From assembly GCF_046098205.1 (NCBI RefSeq), contig NZ_JBJURJ010000009.1:124001-188000 (forward strand): a stretch of 64,000 nt of DNA. Reading direction: 5' to 3'. The stretch is from Paenibacillus_AR mesotrionivorans. GTDB lineage: Bacteria > Bacillota > Bacilli > Paenibacillales > NBRC-103111. Each line of letters begins with the position of its first letter. Positions within the stretch are counted from its first letter, which is position 1. The notes under the pieces are model-generated. The model saw nothing but the letters and a program-made list of their open reading frames with translations. It was not told the DNA's origin and searched no databases. Shown piece by piece: positions 25,080 through 33,129 of the stretch. The position numbers and the translations under genes were made by a program.

Positions 25080-25628
25080 GTGGTATCGATCGAAACCATT
25101 AAGGCTGCCCAAGCAGGGGACCGTGAGGCCTTAATTGCCCTTTTGCGAGATATAGAATCACATGTGTACCGGACGGCCTATTATATTCTGGGCAATGAGC
25201 AGGATGCAATGGACGCCTCACAGGAAGCACTGATTCGGATTTATACCAAAATTACATCATACGAGGAGAAAGCGTTGTTCAAAACCTGGGTTCAGCGGAT
25301 TGTCACTAACATCTGTATCGACAAGTTCAGAAGAACCAAACCCTCGGTGTCTATCGATGAGCATGAGATGGTTTTTGCCTCGGAGCAGGATGTGGAAGCT
25401 GCCGTTCTCCGCAAGGATGCGGCCAAGGACATTCACGAAGCCATCGAACGGCTGCCGGAGCATCACCGGGCAGTGGTTGTACTGCGTTATTTGAATGATT
25501 TTTCGTACAATGAGATTGCCGATACCCTTAATCTTCCCATCAACACGGTGAAATCGTACCTGTTTCGGGCCAGACACCAGCTTCAGGGAATGCTAGCGGA
25601 CTATCAGAAAGGAGGGGTGCGGGGATGA
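25080..25628 (+). CDS. ECF RNA polymerase sigma factor
   Basis: This 182-residue sigma-70 family protein has region 2 (YRTAYYILGNEQDAMDASQE and FKTWVQRIVTNICIDKFRR) and region 4 (LPEHHRAVVVLRYLNDFSYN, then EIADTLNLPINTVKSYLFRA). Regions 1 and 3 are missing, as in ECF factors. It starts with GTG after AAAGGGGG. The next gene overlaps by four bases and encodes a zinc anti-sigma factor. It belongs near the SigW/SigX-like groups, but the exact group cannot be fixed by eye. It probably answers envelope stress. Confidence 0.92.
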   Translation: MVSIETIKAAQAGDREALIALLRDIESHVYRTAYYILGNEQDAMDASQEALIRIYTKITSYEEKALFKTWVQRIVTNICIDKFRRTKPSVSIDEHEMVFASEQDVEAAVLRKDAAKDIHEAIERLPEHHRAVVVLRYLNDFSYNEIADTLNLPINTVKSYLFRARHQLQGMLADYQKGGVRG

Positions 25629-26875
25629 AATGCGAGGAGATGATGAATCTGATGCAACAAAGCCTGGATCAGGATTTGACGGCCGAAGAGGAGCTTGTGA
25701 TGCTGGCTCATCTCAAGCAATGCCCCGGCTGTTCTGACCTGTATGTCCGGCTGAAGCTGCTCCATGACGAATTGGCTCAGCTTCCCAAGGTGAAGCCCGC
25801 TTACAGTATTGTGGATGCCATTCTGCCGCAGCTGGAGGAGATCCCGTTGTGGAATGCGGATTCCGCTGAAGGCCCCGAAACCTCTGCCGCTGCCAAGGAG
25901 CAGGTGGTTGCATTCCCTCCGGCAAAAGCCCGCAATAACAGGCGCGGTCTGATTTCATGGAAGATTTTCTCCGGGGTGGCGGCTGCCGGCATTATTATCG
26001 GGTTGTTCATGTCCAATCAGGACAACCTTCACATGAACAAGACCGCATCGGAGAGCGCTGCTATGCAGAACCGGATGAGCGCGCCCCAAGCTGCTTCCAA
26101 TTTGGGAGCCTCTACTGGAGCTAAAGGCAAGCAGGACCAGTCTGCGGCGGACAGCGCCACTCAAGATCTGTTCGTGGTGCCCACCCAAACGGGTGCGGCC
26201 GGAACAACTTCAGCGGTTCCGCCGTCAACACCGGCGGCAGCCCCGGAAGGGAGCGCCGAGCAGAAGGATATTTCCGGACGGGTTACCATGGCCTCGCCGA
26301 CGGATTCCTCTGTGAAGGACCAGTTCGGGACGGCTCTGAGGACATCAACGGCAGAGGACCAGGAAACAGCCTCCGGACCGTCTGGCGAAGCTGCAGATGC
26401 CTATCAGAAGCAGGCAGATCAAAGTCCAGAGGCGGCTGCCGGTTCCGCTGTGGAGAGCCAGCCTGATGGGACGCAGGAGGAAGGCCATCTTCCTTTAGCC
26501 ATCATGGAAAAGGCCGGGGACAGTGCAGCATCCCCTGAAGTGGATCAAAGGGGAGGGGCAGCTTCCCTTCCACCGGTGGGAGATGCCAAGCAGATGGGAT
26601 TCACGCTTGCAGGCCCGACGGCCGGCGGGGCTCCGCAGCCGCTGCCTTCCCCGGACGGGATGTATACCGCCTCCGTGGCGGAGGGCAAGGTGACCATCAC
26701 GGATAAGGATGGCAAAGCTGTGTTTGTCTCATCCATCCATCTTGGTCCGGAGGTGCAGGTGAGGTTTGTGGAATGGACGGATGCGCATACCTTCTCCTAC
26801 GCCGTCAAGACTGTTTCCGGCACGGAAACCGTCTATGTCATCTCGGCTGTCCAAGGAAAAGAATGGAAGAAATAA
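25625..26875 (+). CDS. Zinc-finger anti-sigma factor with long extracytoplasmic domain
   Basis: The 416-residue protein begins with a ZAS domain (MKCEEMMNLMQQSLD, with the metal motif HLKQCPGC near residues 29-36). One membrane segment (about 110-130, FSGVAAAGIIIGLF) follows. The outside part is a long Ala/Ser/Gln/Pro-rich low-complexity stretch of some 200 residues and a small C-terminal beta domain (MYTASVAEGKVTITD to AVQGKEWKK). It should hold the sigma factor encoded just upstream at the membrane until a signal releases it. The long linker, which could cross the wall, is unusual; most such anti-sigma factors are about half this size. Confidence 0.88.
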   Translation: MKCEEMMNLMQQSLDQDLTAEEELVMLAHLKQCPGCSDLYVRLKLLHDELAQLPKVKPAYSIVDAILPQLEEIPLWNADSAEGPETSAAAKEQVVAFPPAKARNNRRGLISWKIFSGVAAAGIIIGLFMSNQDNLHMNKTASESAAMQNRMSAPQAASNLGASTGAKGKQDQSAADSATQDLFVVPTQTGAAGTTSAVPPSTPAAAPEGSAEQKDISGRVTMASPTDSSVKDQFGTALRTSTAEDQETASGPSGEAADAYQKQADQSPEAAAGSAVESQPDGTQEEGHLPLAIMEKAGDSAASPEVDQRGGAASLPPVGDAKQMGFTLAGPTAGGAPQPLPSPDGMYTASVAEGKVTITDKDGKAVFVSSIHLGPEVQVRFVEWTDAHTFSYAVKTVSGTETVYVISAVQGKEWKK

Positions 26876-27020
26876 GCCGGATTTCGACTGGAACAAGTTT
26901 TGCCCCGCAGGCATAGAATAGAAGGGTAGACCTATGAATCGGCTTCAAGGGTATGCCGCCCGGGTGGAGGTTTCTAGAGCCCTTGCCCCAGCGTTCACAT
27001 ATACCGATTTGGATTGCCGG

Positions 27021-27066
27021 ACAAAAAGACAAGATGCCTTGTGCACTTGTCTTTTTGTTTTTTGGC
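27021..27066 (+). terminator. Terminator before holA
   Basis: ACAAAAAGACAAG (27021-27033) pairs perfectly with CTTGTCTTTTTGT (27046-27058), followed by a further T run. Confidence 0.88.
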
Positions 27067-27103
27067 CGGGGGTCTGGTAAGATGGTAACCGAGGTGTTGA
27101 CAG

Positions 27104-28123
27104 ATGGATGCCAGAACGTGGATGAAGGAGCTGGACAAGGGAACCGTCCGGCCGTTATATATTTGTTATGGTCCGGAGAAATACCGGATGCGGGAGTTTA
27201 TTGACTATGTGTTCCGCAAATGTGTGCCAGATGACCTGCGGGAATTTGCGGTGACCAAATACGATTTGAGTGAAACGTCCCTGGACGATGTGCTGGAGGA
27301 TGCTTTAACCATGCCGTTTATGGCGGAGCGCAAGGTGATTCTCGCCTCCAATGCGGCCTTTTTGACCGGTGCCAAGGAAAGCACCAAGGTGGAGCACCGG
27401 CCTGAGCGGCTTCTCGATTATATGAAGTCTCCCGCGGATTTTTCCGTTGTGATTCTCACCGTGGATGCGGACAAGCTGGATGAACGCAAAAAAATCGTCA
27501 AGCTGCTGAAGGACAACGGGAGCATGGCTCCTTTTGTCCCTCTGTCGGCGGACGATCTGCTGCAATGGGTGAAGCGCCAGGCGGATGCCTTTTCCTTCCG
27601 GTTGGGCACAGGGGCAGCGGAGGCGCTGCTGCTGTCTGCAGGCACGGACCTCCAGGCTCTCCGGTCCGAGCTGGAGAAGCTGTCGCTATATGCCGGAAGC
27701 GGCGGCACGGTGTCCGTGGAGGATGTGGACGGTATGGTGGCCCGGACCACGGAGCAGGATGTGTTTATGCTCATCGACCACATTGTCCGGCTGCGCAAGG
27801 AAAAGGCCATGACCGTGTTCCACGAGCTTCTCCTCAAAAAAGAAGAGCCTATCAAGATTGCCGCTTTGATGACGCGGCAGTTCCGTATGCTGCTGCAGGT
27901 GAAGGAGCTGGAGCGCCAGGGTTATTCCCAGCAGCAGATGGCTTCCCAGCTGGGCGGCCATCCCTACGGCATCAAAATTGCGTCCGAGCAGGGAAAACGC
28001 TTCAGCTTCGAGCAGCTGGCGTCTATTCTGGCAAGCCTGGCCGATCTGGATTATGGCATGAAAACAGGCCGGGTGGAGAAAACGCTGGGGATGGAGCTTT
28101 TCATTCTGAAGCTGGCTGTGTAG
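27104..28123 (+). CDS. holA: DNA polymerase III subunit delta
   Basis: The 339-residue clamp-loader subunit starts at ATG 27104 after GAGGTG. The N-terminal AAA+-like part shows LYICYGPEKYRMREFIDYV and LPFMAERKVILA in modified form, with VILTVDADKLDERKKIVKLL. The helical C-terminal collar (FELLLKKEEPIKIAALMTRQ in close form, then FRMLLQVKEL) is intact. Delta opens the beta clamp during loading. The position between the comE locus and rpsT is conserved in Bacillales. Confidence 0.94.
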   Translation: MDARTWMKELDKGTVRPLYICYGPEKYRMREFIDYVFRKCVPDDLREFAVTKYDLSETSLDDVLEDALTMPFMAERKVILASNAAFLTGAKESTKVEHRPERLLDYMKSPADFSVVILTVDADKLDERKKIVKLLKDNGSMAPFVPLSADDLLQWVKRQADAFSFRLGTGAAEALLLSAGTDLQALRSELEKLSLYAGSGGTVSVEDVDGMVARTTEQDVFMLIDHIVRLRKEKAMTVFHELLLKKEEPIKIAALMTRQFRMLLQVKELERQGYSQQQMASQLGGHPYGIKIASEQGKRFSFEQLASILASLADLDYGMKTGRVEKTLGMELFILKLAV

Positions 28124-28143
28124 CGGCCGGCCGCTTTAAACGT

Positions 28144-28189
28144 CAAAAGCCCGGAGGCGCATCCTTACGGATGTACGCTCCGGGCTTTG
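28144..28189. terminator. Bidirectional terminator between holA and rpsT
   Basis: CAAAAGCCCGGAGGCG (28144-28159) pairs with CGCTCCGGGCTTTG (28176-28189). A runs and T runs on the two sides serve the convergent genes. Confidence 0.85.
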
Positions 28190-28199
28190 TTTCATCATC

Positions 28200-28469
28200 T
28201 TAGGCTTTGGTCAGCGCGTTCAGCTTTTTGGCCAAACGGGACTTTTTGCGGTTTGCTGCGTTCTTGTGGATCAGACCCTTGGTAGCGGCCTTGTCCAGCT
28301 TCTTGGTAGCAACAAGCAGCAATTCCTTCGCAGAATCAACGTTTTGATTATTCAGAGCACTCTCTGCGGATTTGACCGCGGTGCGAAGTGCGGATTTTTG
28401 GGAAGCGTTTTGCAGACGACGCTTTTCGCTGACCTTCACGCGCTTGATTGCGGACTTAATATTCGGCAT
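28200..28469 (-). CDS. rpsT: Ribosomal protein S20
   Basis: The 89-residue basic protein starts MPNIKSAIKRVKVSEKRR and ends LAKKLNALTKA, both typical of S20. The start at 28469 has a near-perfect AGGAGGTGA site eight bases upstream; an in-frame ATG at 28478 overlaps that site and is rejected. S20 binds 16S rRNA in the body of the small subunit. It is a single-gene unit opposed to holA, the usual arrangement. Confidence 0.97.
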   Translation of the reverse strand: MPNIKSAIKRVKVSEKRRLQNASQKSALRTAVKSAESALNNQNVDSAKELLLVATKKLDKAATKGLIHKNAANRKKSRLAKKLNALTKA

Positions 28470-28645
28470 ATCGTTCACCTCCTACACTACTGTACATCCT
28501 GCCGGTTCGTGCCGTTGGCAGAACCTTCCGGGCTGCGTCTATTATAGACAACTTTAAACATTCTATCACGGCAATTTTGAAATTGCAAGAGCTTACCGGG
28601 GACTGCGGGATGAAAATCTCAAGCGGCCTTCCATCAAGGGGAAAC

Positions 28646-28675
28646 GCATAAGCCATTGCCTTTCTTGGCAAACTA
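28646..28675 (+). promoter_or_regulatory. Forespore sigma (SigG/SigF-type) promoter of gpr
   Basis: GCATA (28646-28650) and CAAACTA (28669-28675) are 18 bp apart, matching the SigG pattern GNATR-N17/18-CANNNTA. The following gene is a known forespore gene in Bacillus. Confidence 0.62.
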
Positions 28676-28709
28676 TAGCGGCAATCTGTGAAGGAAGGGA
28701 GCGGAATCA

Positions 28710-29768
28710 ATGGAGAGACGCATGGATATGCGCCGGCGGGCAACAGATTTCGATGTGGAGGAACAATTTAACGATAACCTGCTGTCTGCATCCCACGCAG
28801 ACCTGGCGCTGGAGGCGCGGGATCTGGCGTCGAAGGAAACGGGCGGACATGGAATAGAGGGTTTGCTCAGCCATGTGGAGGAAGACGGCGAAATCAAGAT
28901 TACCCGCATCCGGGTTGAAAACGCTGAGGCTGGACGGCAAATCGGCAAACTGCCCGGTAACTATATCACTATCGAAGTACCCGGTCTCCGCCATAAGGAC
29001 TCGCAGCTCCAGGACCGGGTAGCCGGTAAATTCGCCGAGGTGTTCGAGGATTTTCTCGCTGATGCCGGTATCGCCAAGGACGCCAAGGTGCTGGTCATCG
29101 GCCTGGGCAACTGGAATGTGACACCTGATGCGCTGGGCCCGATTGTGGTGGAAAATGTGATGGTAACCCGGCATTATTTTGAGTTGATGCCCGATCATGT
29201 CAGCCCCGGCTACCGGCAGGTCAGCGCTGTGGCTCCCGGAGTATTGGGCACCACGGGGATTGAAAGCAGCGAGATTGTCCAAGGCATTGTGGAGAAGTCC
29301 AAGCCGGATCTGGTTATCGCCATAGACGCCCTCGCCTCCCGTTCCCTGGACCGGGTGAACTCTACCATCCAGATTGCCGATACGGGTATCCATCCCGGCT
29401 CGGGGATCGGCAATAAGCGCAAGGGGCTAACCAAGGAAATTCTGGGTGTGCCTGTGATTGCCATCGGTGTGCCGACGGTTGTATATGCCTCGACCATTGT
29501 AAACAATGCCATCGACCTGATGCATCACCACTTCTCCCGGCAAACCTCCAATACCAAGGAAATTATGGGGCTCTTGGACAATCTGCAGGAGCAGGAGCGG
29601 CTGGAGCTGGTGAAGGAGGTGCTTAATCCGGTGGGACATGATCTTCTGGTGACGCCGAAGGAGATCGACCAGTTTATTGAGGACATCGCCAACATTATCG
29701 CCAGCGGTCTGAATTCTGCGCTGCACGAAGCAGTGGAGCCGGATAATGCAGGGGCGTATACCCACTAG
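28710..29768 (+). CDS. gpr: Germination protease GPR
   Basis: This 352-residue peptidase of family A25 has a short propeptide, then DLALEARDLA, GNYITIEVPGL, VLVIGLGNWNVTPDALGP, APGVLGTTGIESSEIVQG, VIAIDALASRSLDRVNSTIQ and GIHPGSGIGNKRKG. GPR degrades small acid-soluble spore proteins at germination. It ends in the family-typical AYTH. Its TAG stop (29766-29768) is formed by the first bases of a MITE-like repeat. Expression from the SigG-type promoter fits its role. Unlike in B. subtilis, spoIIP does not follow directly: 1.5 kb with repeats and a HAD gene intervene. Confidence 0.96.
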   Translation: MERRMDMRRRATDFDVEEQFNDNLLSASHADLALEARDLASKETGGHGIEGLLSHVEEDGEIKITRIRVENAEAGRQIGKLPGNYITIEVPGLRHKDSQLQDRVAGKFAEVFEDFLADAGIAKDAKVLVIGLGNWNVTPDALGPIVVENVMVTRHYFELMPDHVSPGYRQVSAVAPGVLGTTGIESSEIVQGIVEKSKPDLVIAIDALASRSLDRVNSTIQIADTGIHPGSGIGNKRKGLTKEILGVPVIAIGVPTVVYASTIVNNAIDLMHHHFSRQTSNTKEIMGLLDNLQEQERLELVKEVLNPVGHDLLVTPKEIDQFIEDIANIIASGLNSALHEAVEPDNAGAYTH

Positions 29769-29928
29769 GGTGTGTCTGAAAACTCCGAGGGAAGCAGATT
29801 ATCCTGAAATTTCGTTCCAGGCAAGGCACTTTTGTGAAGGCGTACCGGGGGTCATCAAGCAAAAGTAACGCAGCATGGGCGAAAAAACGGGATAAGATGC
29901 CCTCAAACGGGTTTTCAGACAGGCCCTA
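29766..29928. repeat. MITE-like repeat, copy 2 (163 bp)
   Basis: The ends are TAGGGTGTGTCTGAAAAC (29766-29783) and GTTTTCAGACAGGCCCTA (29911-29928), 16 of 18 matching as an inverted pair. The orientation is opposite to copy 1 at 24804-24969. Both ends differ from copy 1 in the same way (GTTTTCAGAC against GTTTGAAGAC), so each copy keeps its own pairing. The first TA falls in the gpr stop codon. Confidence 0.8.
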
Positions 29929-29944
29929 ATAGGAGGTTTGCCGG

Positions 29945-29996
29945 GCTTCCGGTTGAGGCGTGTGTTTGCCGGCGCTTGACCGGAAGCTTCTTTCTT
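29945..29996 (+). terminator. Terminator after gpr and the MITE
   Basis: GCTTCCGGT (29945-29953) pairs with ACCGGAAGC (29979-29987), followed by TTCTTTCTT. Further pairs extend into the loop. Confidence 0.65.
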
Positions 29997-30030
29997 GTGG
30001 ATCCTGAGAGGGAGGCTGGGAACGGTGGGT

Positions 30031-30204
30031 GTATGCGAAAAATCAGCTTTAATTTCGGGAAAGTGCTTCAGGAGGGTGTTGTATATGAAATTTCATATAT
30101 GAATCTAGTGGATGAGAGTTTAGGATGGGATTATATATGAAATTTCATACTTAACGCGTAAAAATGGGCTGAACCGGAAGATTATACTCGAAAAATCATA
30201 TACA
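30031..30204. repeat. Array of four palindromic motifs at about 51-bp spacing
   Basis: The best copies are TATATGAAATTTCATATA (30082-30099, an 18-bp perfect palindrome) and TATGAAATTTCATA (30136-30149). Degenerate copies GTATGCGAAAAATCAG (30031-30046) and TATACTCGAAAAATCATATA (around 30184-30203) flank them. Centres are near 30040, 30090, 30142 and 30193. The left flanks also resemble each other (GG..GGG.TT.TAT), pointing to decayed 51-bp tandem units. Confidence 0.65.
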
Positions 30205-30228
30205 GCCCATAAAAGCTTCCGCGGAGGA

Positions 30229-30264
30229 ACGAACCCGCTTCACCTAAAGGACGAATCCGCTTCA
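30229..30264 (+). repeat. Short tandem repeat, 22-bp period
   Basis: ACGAACCCGCTTCA (30229-30242) recurs as ACGAATCCGCTTCA (30251-30264). Confidence 0.6.
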
Positions 30265-30291
30265 TCGAATGTTCATCAATATAACAGTTTT

Positions 30292-30320
30292 TTTACAATC
30301 CGCGCCAAATGCGCTATCAT
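30292..30320 (+). promoter_or_regulatory. Promoter of the HAD-phosphatase gene
   Basis: TTTACA (30292-30297) and TATCAT (30315-30320) are 17 bp apart. Confidence 0.6.
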
Positions 30321-30402
30321 ATTTCATATCCGGTTCCATTGCCAGATGACGCGCTAAGGCTCCGCGGGCGCCAGACTATAGCCAGAACGGGAGGAGAGCT
30401 CT

Positions 30403-31155
30403 ATGAATCAACCAAAACCGCAAATCATTCTATTTGATCTGGATGATACCTTAATTCACTGCAATAAATATTTTGATATCGTACTGGAGCAGTTTTCGGA
30501 TCTGCTGCGGACCTGGTTCGCGGCTTATCCTTTGACAGACGAAACCGTTAAGATGAAGCAGCTTGAGATTGATATCGCCGGGGTACATATTCATGGGTTT
30601 TCCATGGACCACTTCCCCGCTTCTCTGGTAGATACGTACCGGTATTTCTCCGATTTGTTCGGCCGGGCCACCTCGGTCATGGAGGAAGAGGAACTGATCG
30701 AGCTGGGCAAATCCGTGTACGAATTGCAGGTGGAGCCGTATCCCGACATGGAGGCTACCCTCGAACGCCTGAAGGCGGACGGCCACGATCTTTATTTATA
30801 TACAGGCGGCATCGTCACCCACCAGCAGAAGAAAATCCGTTCCGTCAAGCTGGACCGTTTCTTCGGTGAGCAGGTGTTCGTACGCCAACACAAAACCGCG
30901 GAAGCGCTGGAGGAAATCCTGCAGCAAAACGGCTTTGACCGTTCCCGCACCTGGATGATCGGCAACTCCATCCGGACGGATATTGTCCCTGCTCTACGGG
31001 CAGGCATTAACTGTATCCACATCCCGGCCATTACGGAGTGGGAGTATAACATTGTGGAAATCAACGAAACGCCCAAGGGACTGTTCCTGGAGCTGCCCAC
31101 GCTGGAATCCGTGCCGGATGCCATCGCCCGCTCCATCGAAAGCGCCGCCAGCTGA
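30403..31155 (+). CDS. HAD-superfamily hydrolase
   Basis: This 250-residue protein has HAD motif I as LFDLDDTLIHC (nucleophile Asp and acid Asp present), motif II as LYLYTGG, a conserved Lys region (KTAEALEEIL) and motif IV as WMIGNSIRTDIVPAL. A helical cap lies between motifs I and II. GGGAGGAG precedes ATG 30403. It is probably a phosphatase for a small metabolite; the substrate cannot be told. It interrupts the usual gpr-spoIIP adjacency and has its own promoter and terminator. Confidence 0.88.
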   Translation: MNQPKPQIILFDLDDTLIHCNKYFDIVLEQFSDLLRTWFAAYPLTDETVKMKQLEIDIAGVHIHGFSMDHFPASLVDTYRYFSDLFGRATSVMEEEELIELGKSVYELQVEPYPDMEATLERLKADGHDLYLYTGGIVTHQQKKIRSVKLDRFFGEQVFVRQHKTAEALEEILQQNGFDRSRTWMIGNSIRTDIVPALRAGINCIHIPAITEWEYNIVEINETPKGLFLELPTLESVPDAIARSIESAAS

Positions 31156-31183
31156 TGCAACCTCCTTCCTAGCAACCTACCAA

Positions 31184-31220
31184 AGAAGTCTCGCGATTTT
31201 ATTCGCGGGGCTTCTTTTTT
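31184..31220 (+). terminator. Terminator after the HAD gene
   Basis: AGAAGTCTCGCG (31184-31195) pairs with CGCGGGGCTTCT (31204-31215) through two non-Watson-Crick positions, followed by seven T. Confidence 0.85.
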
Positions 31221-31303
31221 TGGTTCTAGTCTTCTACCTCCATTCATAGATTGGTAGTAAAACAACCCCTGCAAGAGAGCATCTTCGAATGGAGGAATGG
31301 ATG

Positions 31304-32569
31304 ATGAAACGGTCGATGTTCACACTGGACCTGAGCAAACTCCGCAAGCTGTCCCAAACCGCAGGCTTTTTCGCCAAAACCTACTTGGTGCTGACTGGCT
31401 GCACCTTTCTGATTTTCGTTCTGGTAGGGTTCATCGGCTTCGGCCACCAGCGGCCGGGCATGACCCCTGTATCCTCAATGAAGGGACTGGCCGCTTCCGT
31501 CTCCGATGGGTTTTTTATGGATATGCTGGGCCTGGAGGTGCCTCATCTGGCGGAAGCCCGTCAGGTGCCCTCCACCTTTTCACAGGAAAATGTGCTGAGT
31601 TTTATCTTCCGGTTCATTACCGATATTAATCCGCGGGACCCCAAAACCCTTCTGGCCCGGGAGCTCCCCGGCATGGGCCTGGACACCTCGTACCTGATCC
31701 GCAAGCCTCCCGGCTCCCAACAAATTGCCGGCCCGCTGGAGTATCCGCCGGGCAATGCGCCTTCTGATGGCGGCACTCCCTCCGGTTCCGGGGGGCCGGA
31801 CAGCCAGCCTGTAACGGCGCCCTCCGCCTCTCCAGCTGCTCCGTCAACCAGTGCGGCACCCACACCGCAGCCGACCATCGGGCATCCTTCAACAAACGGG
31901 GACAAGGTGGTGCTGATCTACCACTCCCACAACCGGGAATCGTGGGTACCGGAGCTGGGACTGTCCGCCAAGGACGCCAATCTGGCCCAGGATGCCAAGA
32001 CGAATATCACCCTGGTTGGCAAGGAGCTTGCTGATCGTCTGGAGGACAAGGGTGTAGGAGCGGTCCATTACGCAACGGATTATGCCAGCAGCGTCGAAAA
32101 GTACAATTGGTATTATTCGTATAAATATTCCAACAAAACGGTGAAGGAGGCCTTTGCGGCCAATCCGGAGATCAAGTTCGTGTTTGACCTTCACCGGGAT
32201 GATTCCTCCAAGGAAAAATCCACTTTGACCGTGGACGGGAAAAATTATGCCAAGGTATTCCTGATCCTGGGCCAAAAGAATCCCAAGTGGCAGCAGAACG
32301 AAAAGTTCGCCTCGCAAATCCAGGAGAAGCTGGAGAAAAAGGTTCCCGGACTGTCACGGGGAATTTGGGCCAAGGAAGCGCATGACGGTAACGCGGAATA
32401 TAACCAGTCCTTGTCCCCCAACAGCGTGCTGATCGAAATCGGCGGGGTGTATAACACGCTGGAGGAATGCAAGCGGACAGCCGGTGTGCTTGCTGAGGTC
32501 ATTGCGGATCTATATTGGGATGCGGCCAAGGTGGATGCGCCGGCGGCATCGGCAGGCAGCCGTAACTAA
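31304..32569 (+). CDS. spoIIP: Stage II sporulation protein P (spore engulfment hydrolase)
   Basis: The protein is 421 residues from ATG 31304, eight bases after GGAGG; ATG 31301 and 31289 are in frame but worse placed. One N-terminal membrane anchor (YLVLTGCTFLIFVLVGFIGF) is followed by a Pro/Ser/Ala-rich linker. The SpoIIP domain carries VVLIYHSHNRESWVPEL (catalytic His and Glu), FVFDLHRDDS and SLSPNSVLIEIGGVYNTLEE. SpoIIP cleaves septal peptidoglycan with SpoIID and SpoIIM so that the mother cell engulfs the forespore. A possible SigE -10 (CATAGATT, 31245-31252) lies upstream without a clear -35. Confidence 0.94.
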   Translation: MKRSMFTLDLSKLRKLSQTAGFFAKTYLVLTGCTFLIFVLVGFIGFGHQRPGMTPVSSMKGLAASVSDGFFMDMLGLEVPHLAEARQVPSTFSQENVLSFIFRFITDINPRDPKTLLARELPGMGLDTSYLIRKPPGSQQIAGPLEYPPGNAPSDGGTPSGSGGPDSQPVTAPSASPAAPSTSAAPTPQPTIGHPSTNGDKVVLIYHSHNRESWVPELGLSAKDANLAQDAKTNITLVGKELADRLEDKGVGAVHYATDYASSVEKYNWYYSYKYSNKTVKEAFAANPEIKFVFDLHRDDSSKEKSTLTVDGKNYAKVFLILGQKNPKWQQNEKFASQIQEKLEKKVPGLSRGIWAKEAHDGNAEYNQSLSPNSVLIEIGGVYNTLEECKRTAGVLAEVIADLYWDAAKVDAPAASAGSRN

Positions 32570-32595
32570 GCTACGAGAAGGAAAGGGGAGCACAC

Positions 32596-33036
32596 ATGGG
32601 AAGAATCCGCCCGGGCAGGGTGTTGTTGACCATATTTGTACTGGGGTTTTGCCTGTTCTTCGGCATCGATCTGGTGAGCCGGAGCAGTGCCGTCCCGGCA
32701 GCGGAGCCGCCTGTGGCTGCGGTGAAGCCTGCGGCAGCCGCCGTCAAACCGGCAGCTTCAGCTCCCGTAAAGGCGGGGGCTGACAACAGCCGGCAGGCGG
32801 TTCCGGCAGCAGCGAAGGCAAGTCCCGCGGCGGGAGCTGCCGGCGCCAAGAATGGCGCCGTCCCGGCAGGAGCCAAAACCGCCGAGGCCGCCGGCACCGA
32901 ACAAGCCGCACCTCCGGCAAAGGTCAAGGAATCCTTCATGAACCACCTATCCAACCGCCTGGGTGATGCTTTGCGCAATCTGGCCAGAGGGCTGATGAGC
33001 ATGATCGTCTCCCTTTTTAACTCGCTGATTTCCTGA
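32596..33036 (+). CDS. YqxA-like small membrane protein
   Basis: The 146-residue protein has one N-terminal membrane segment (VLLTIFVLGFCLFFGIDLV). An Ala/Pro/Val/Lys-rich linker of some 75 residues follows, then a conserved helical end (KESFMNHLSNRLGDALRNLA). The position between spoIIP and lepA is that of yqxA (DUF3679) in Bacillus, and the C-terminal pattern is similar, but the low-complexity linker is much longer. The assignment is therefore partly positional. AAAGGGGAG precedes ATG 32596, and the gene follows spoIIP by 26 bases, probably as one sporulation operon. Confidence 0.65.
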   Translation: MGRIRPGRVLLTIFVLGFCLFFGIDLVSRSSAVPAAEPPVAAVKPAAAAVKPAASAPVKAGADNSRQAVPAAAKASPAAGAAGAKNGAVPAGAKTAEAAGTEQAAPPAKVKESFMNHLSNRLGDALRNLARGLMSMIVSLFNSLIS

Positions 33037-33062
33037 TTGCACTGTCCAAAGCCCCGCCTCCA

Positions 33063-33091
33063 TTGATGCGGCCCCTCCTAACTGCTATAAT
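33063..33091 (+). promoter_or_regulatory. Promoter of lepA
   Basis: TTGATG (33063-33068) and TATAAT (33086-33091) are 17 bp apart, about 40 bases before the lepA start. Confidence 0.7.
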
Positions 33092-33129
33092 TGATCTATT
33101 GTTCAGTTGTATTTACTCGGGAGGGACTC

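Noticed and set aside
26935..27080. Small ORF of about 48 codons between the anti-sigma gene and holA
   Set aside because: It runs straight through a strong terminator hairpin and shows no family features.
31223..31252. SigE promoter of spoIIP
   Set aside because: CATAGATT fits a SigE -10 with one mismatch, but I found no -35 at the right distance, so I mention it only in the gene entry.
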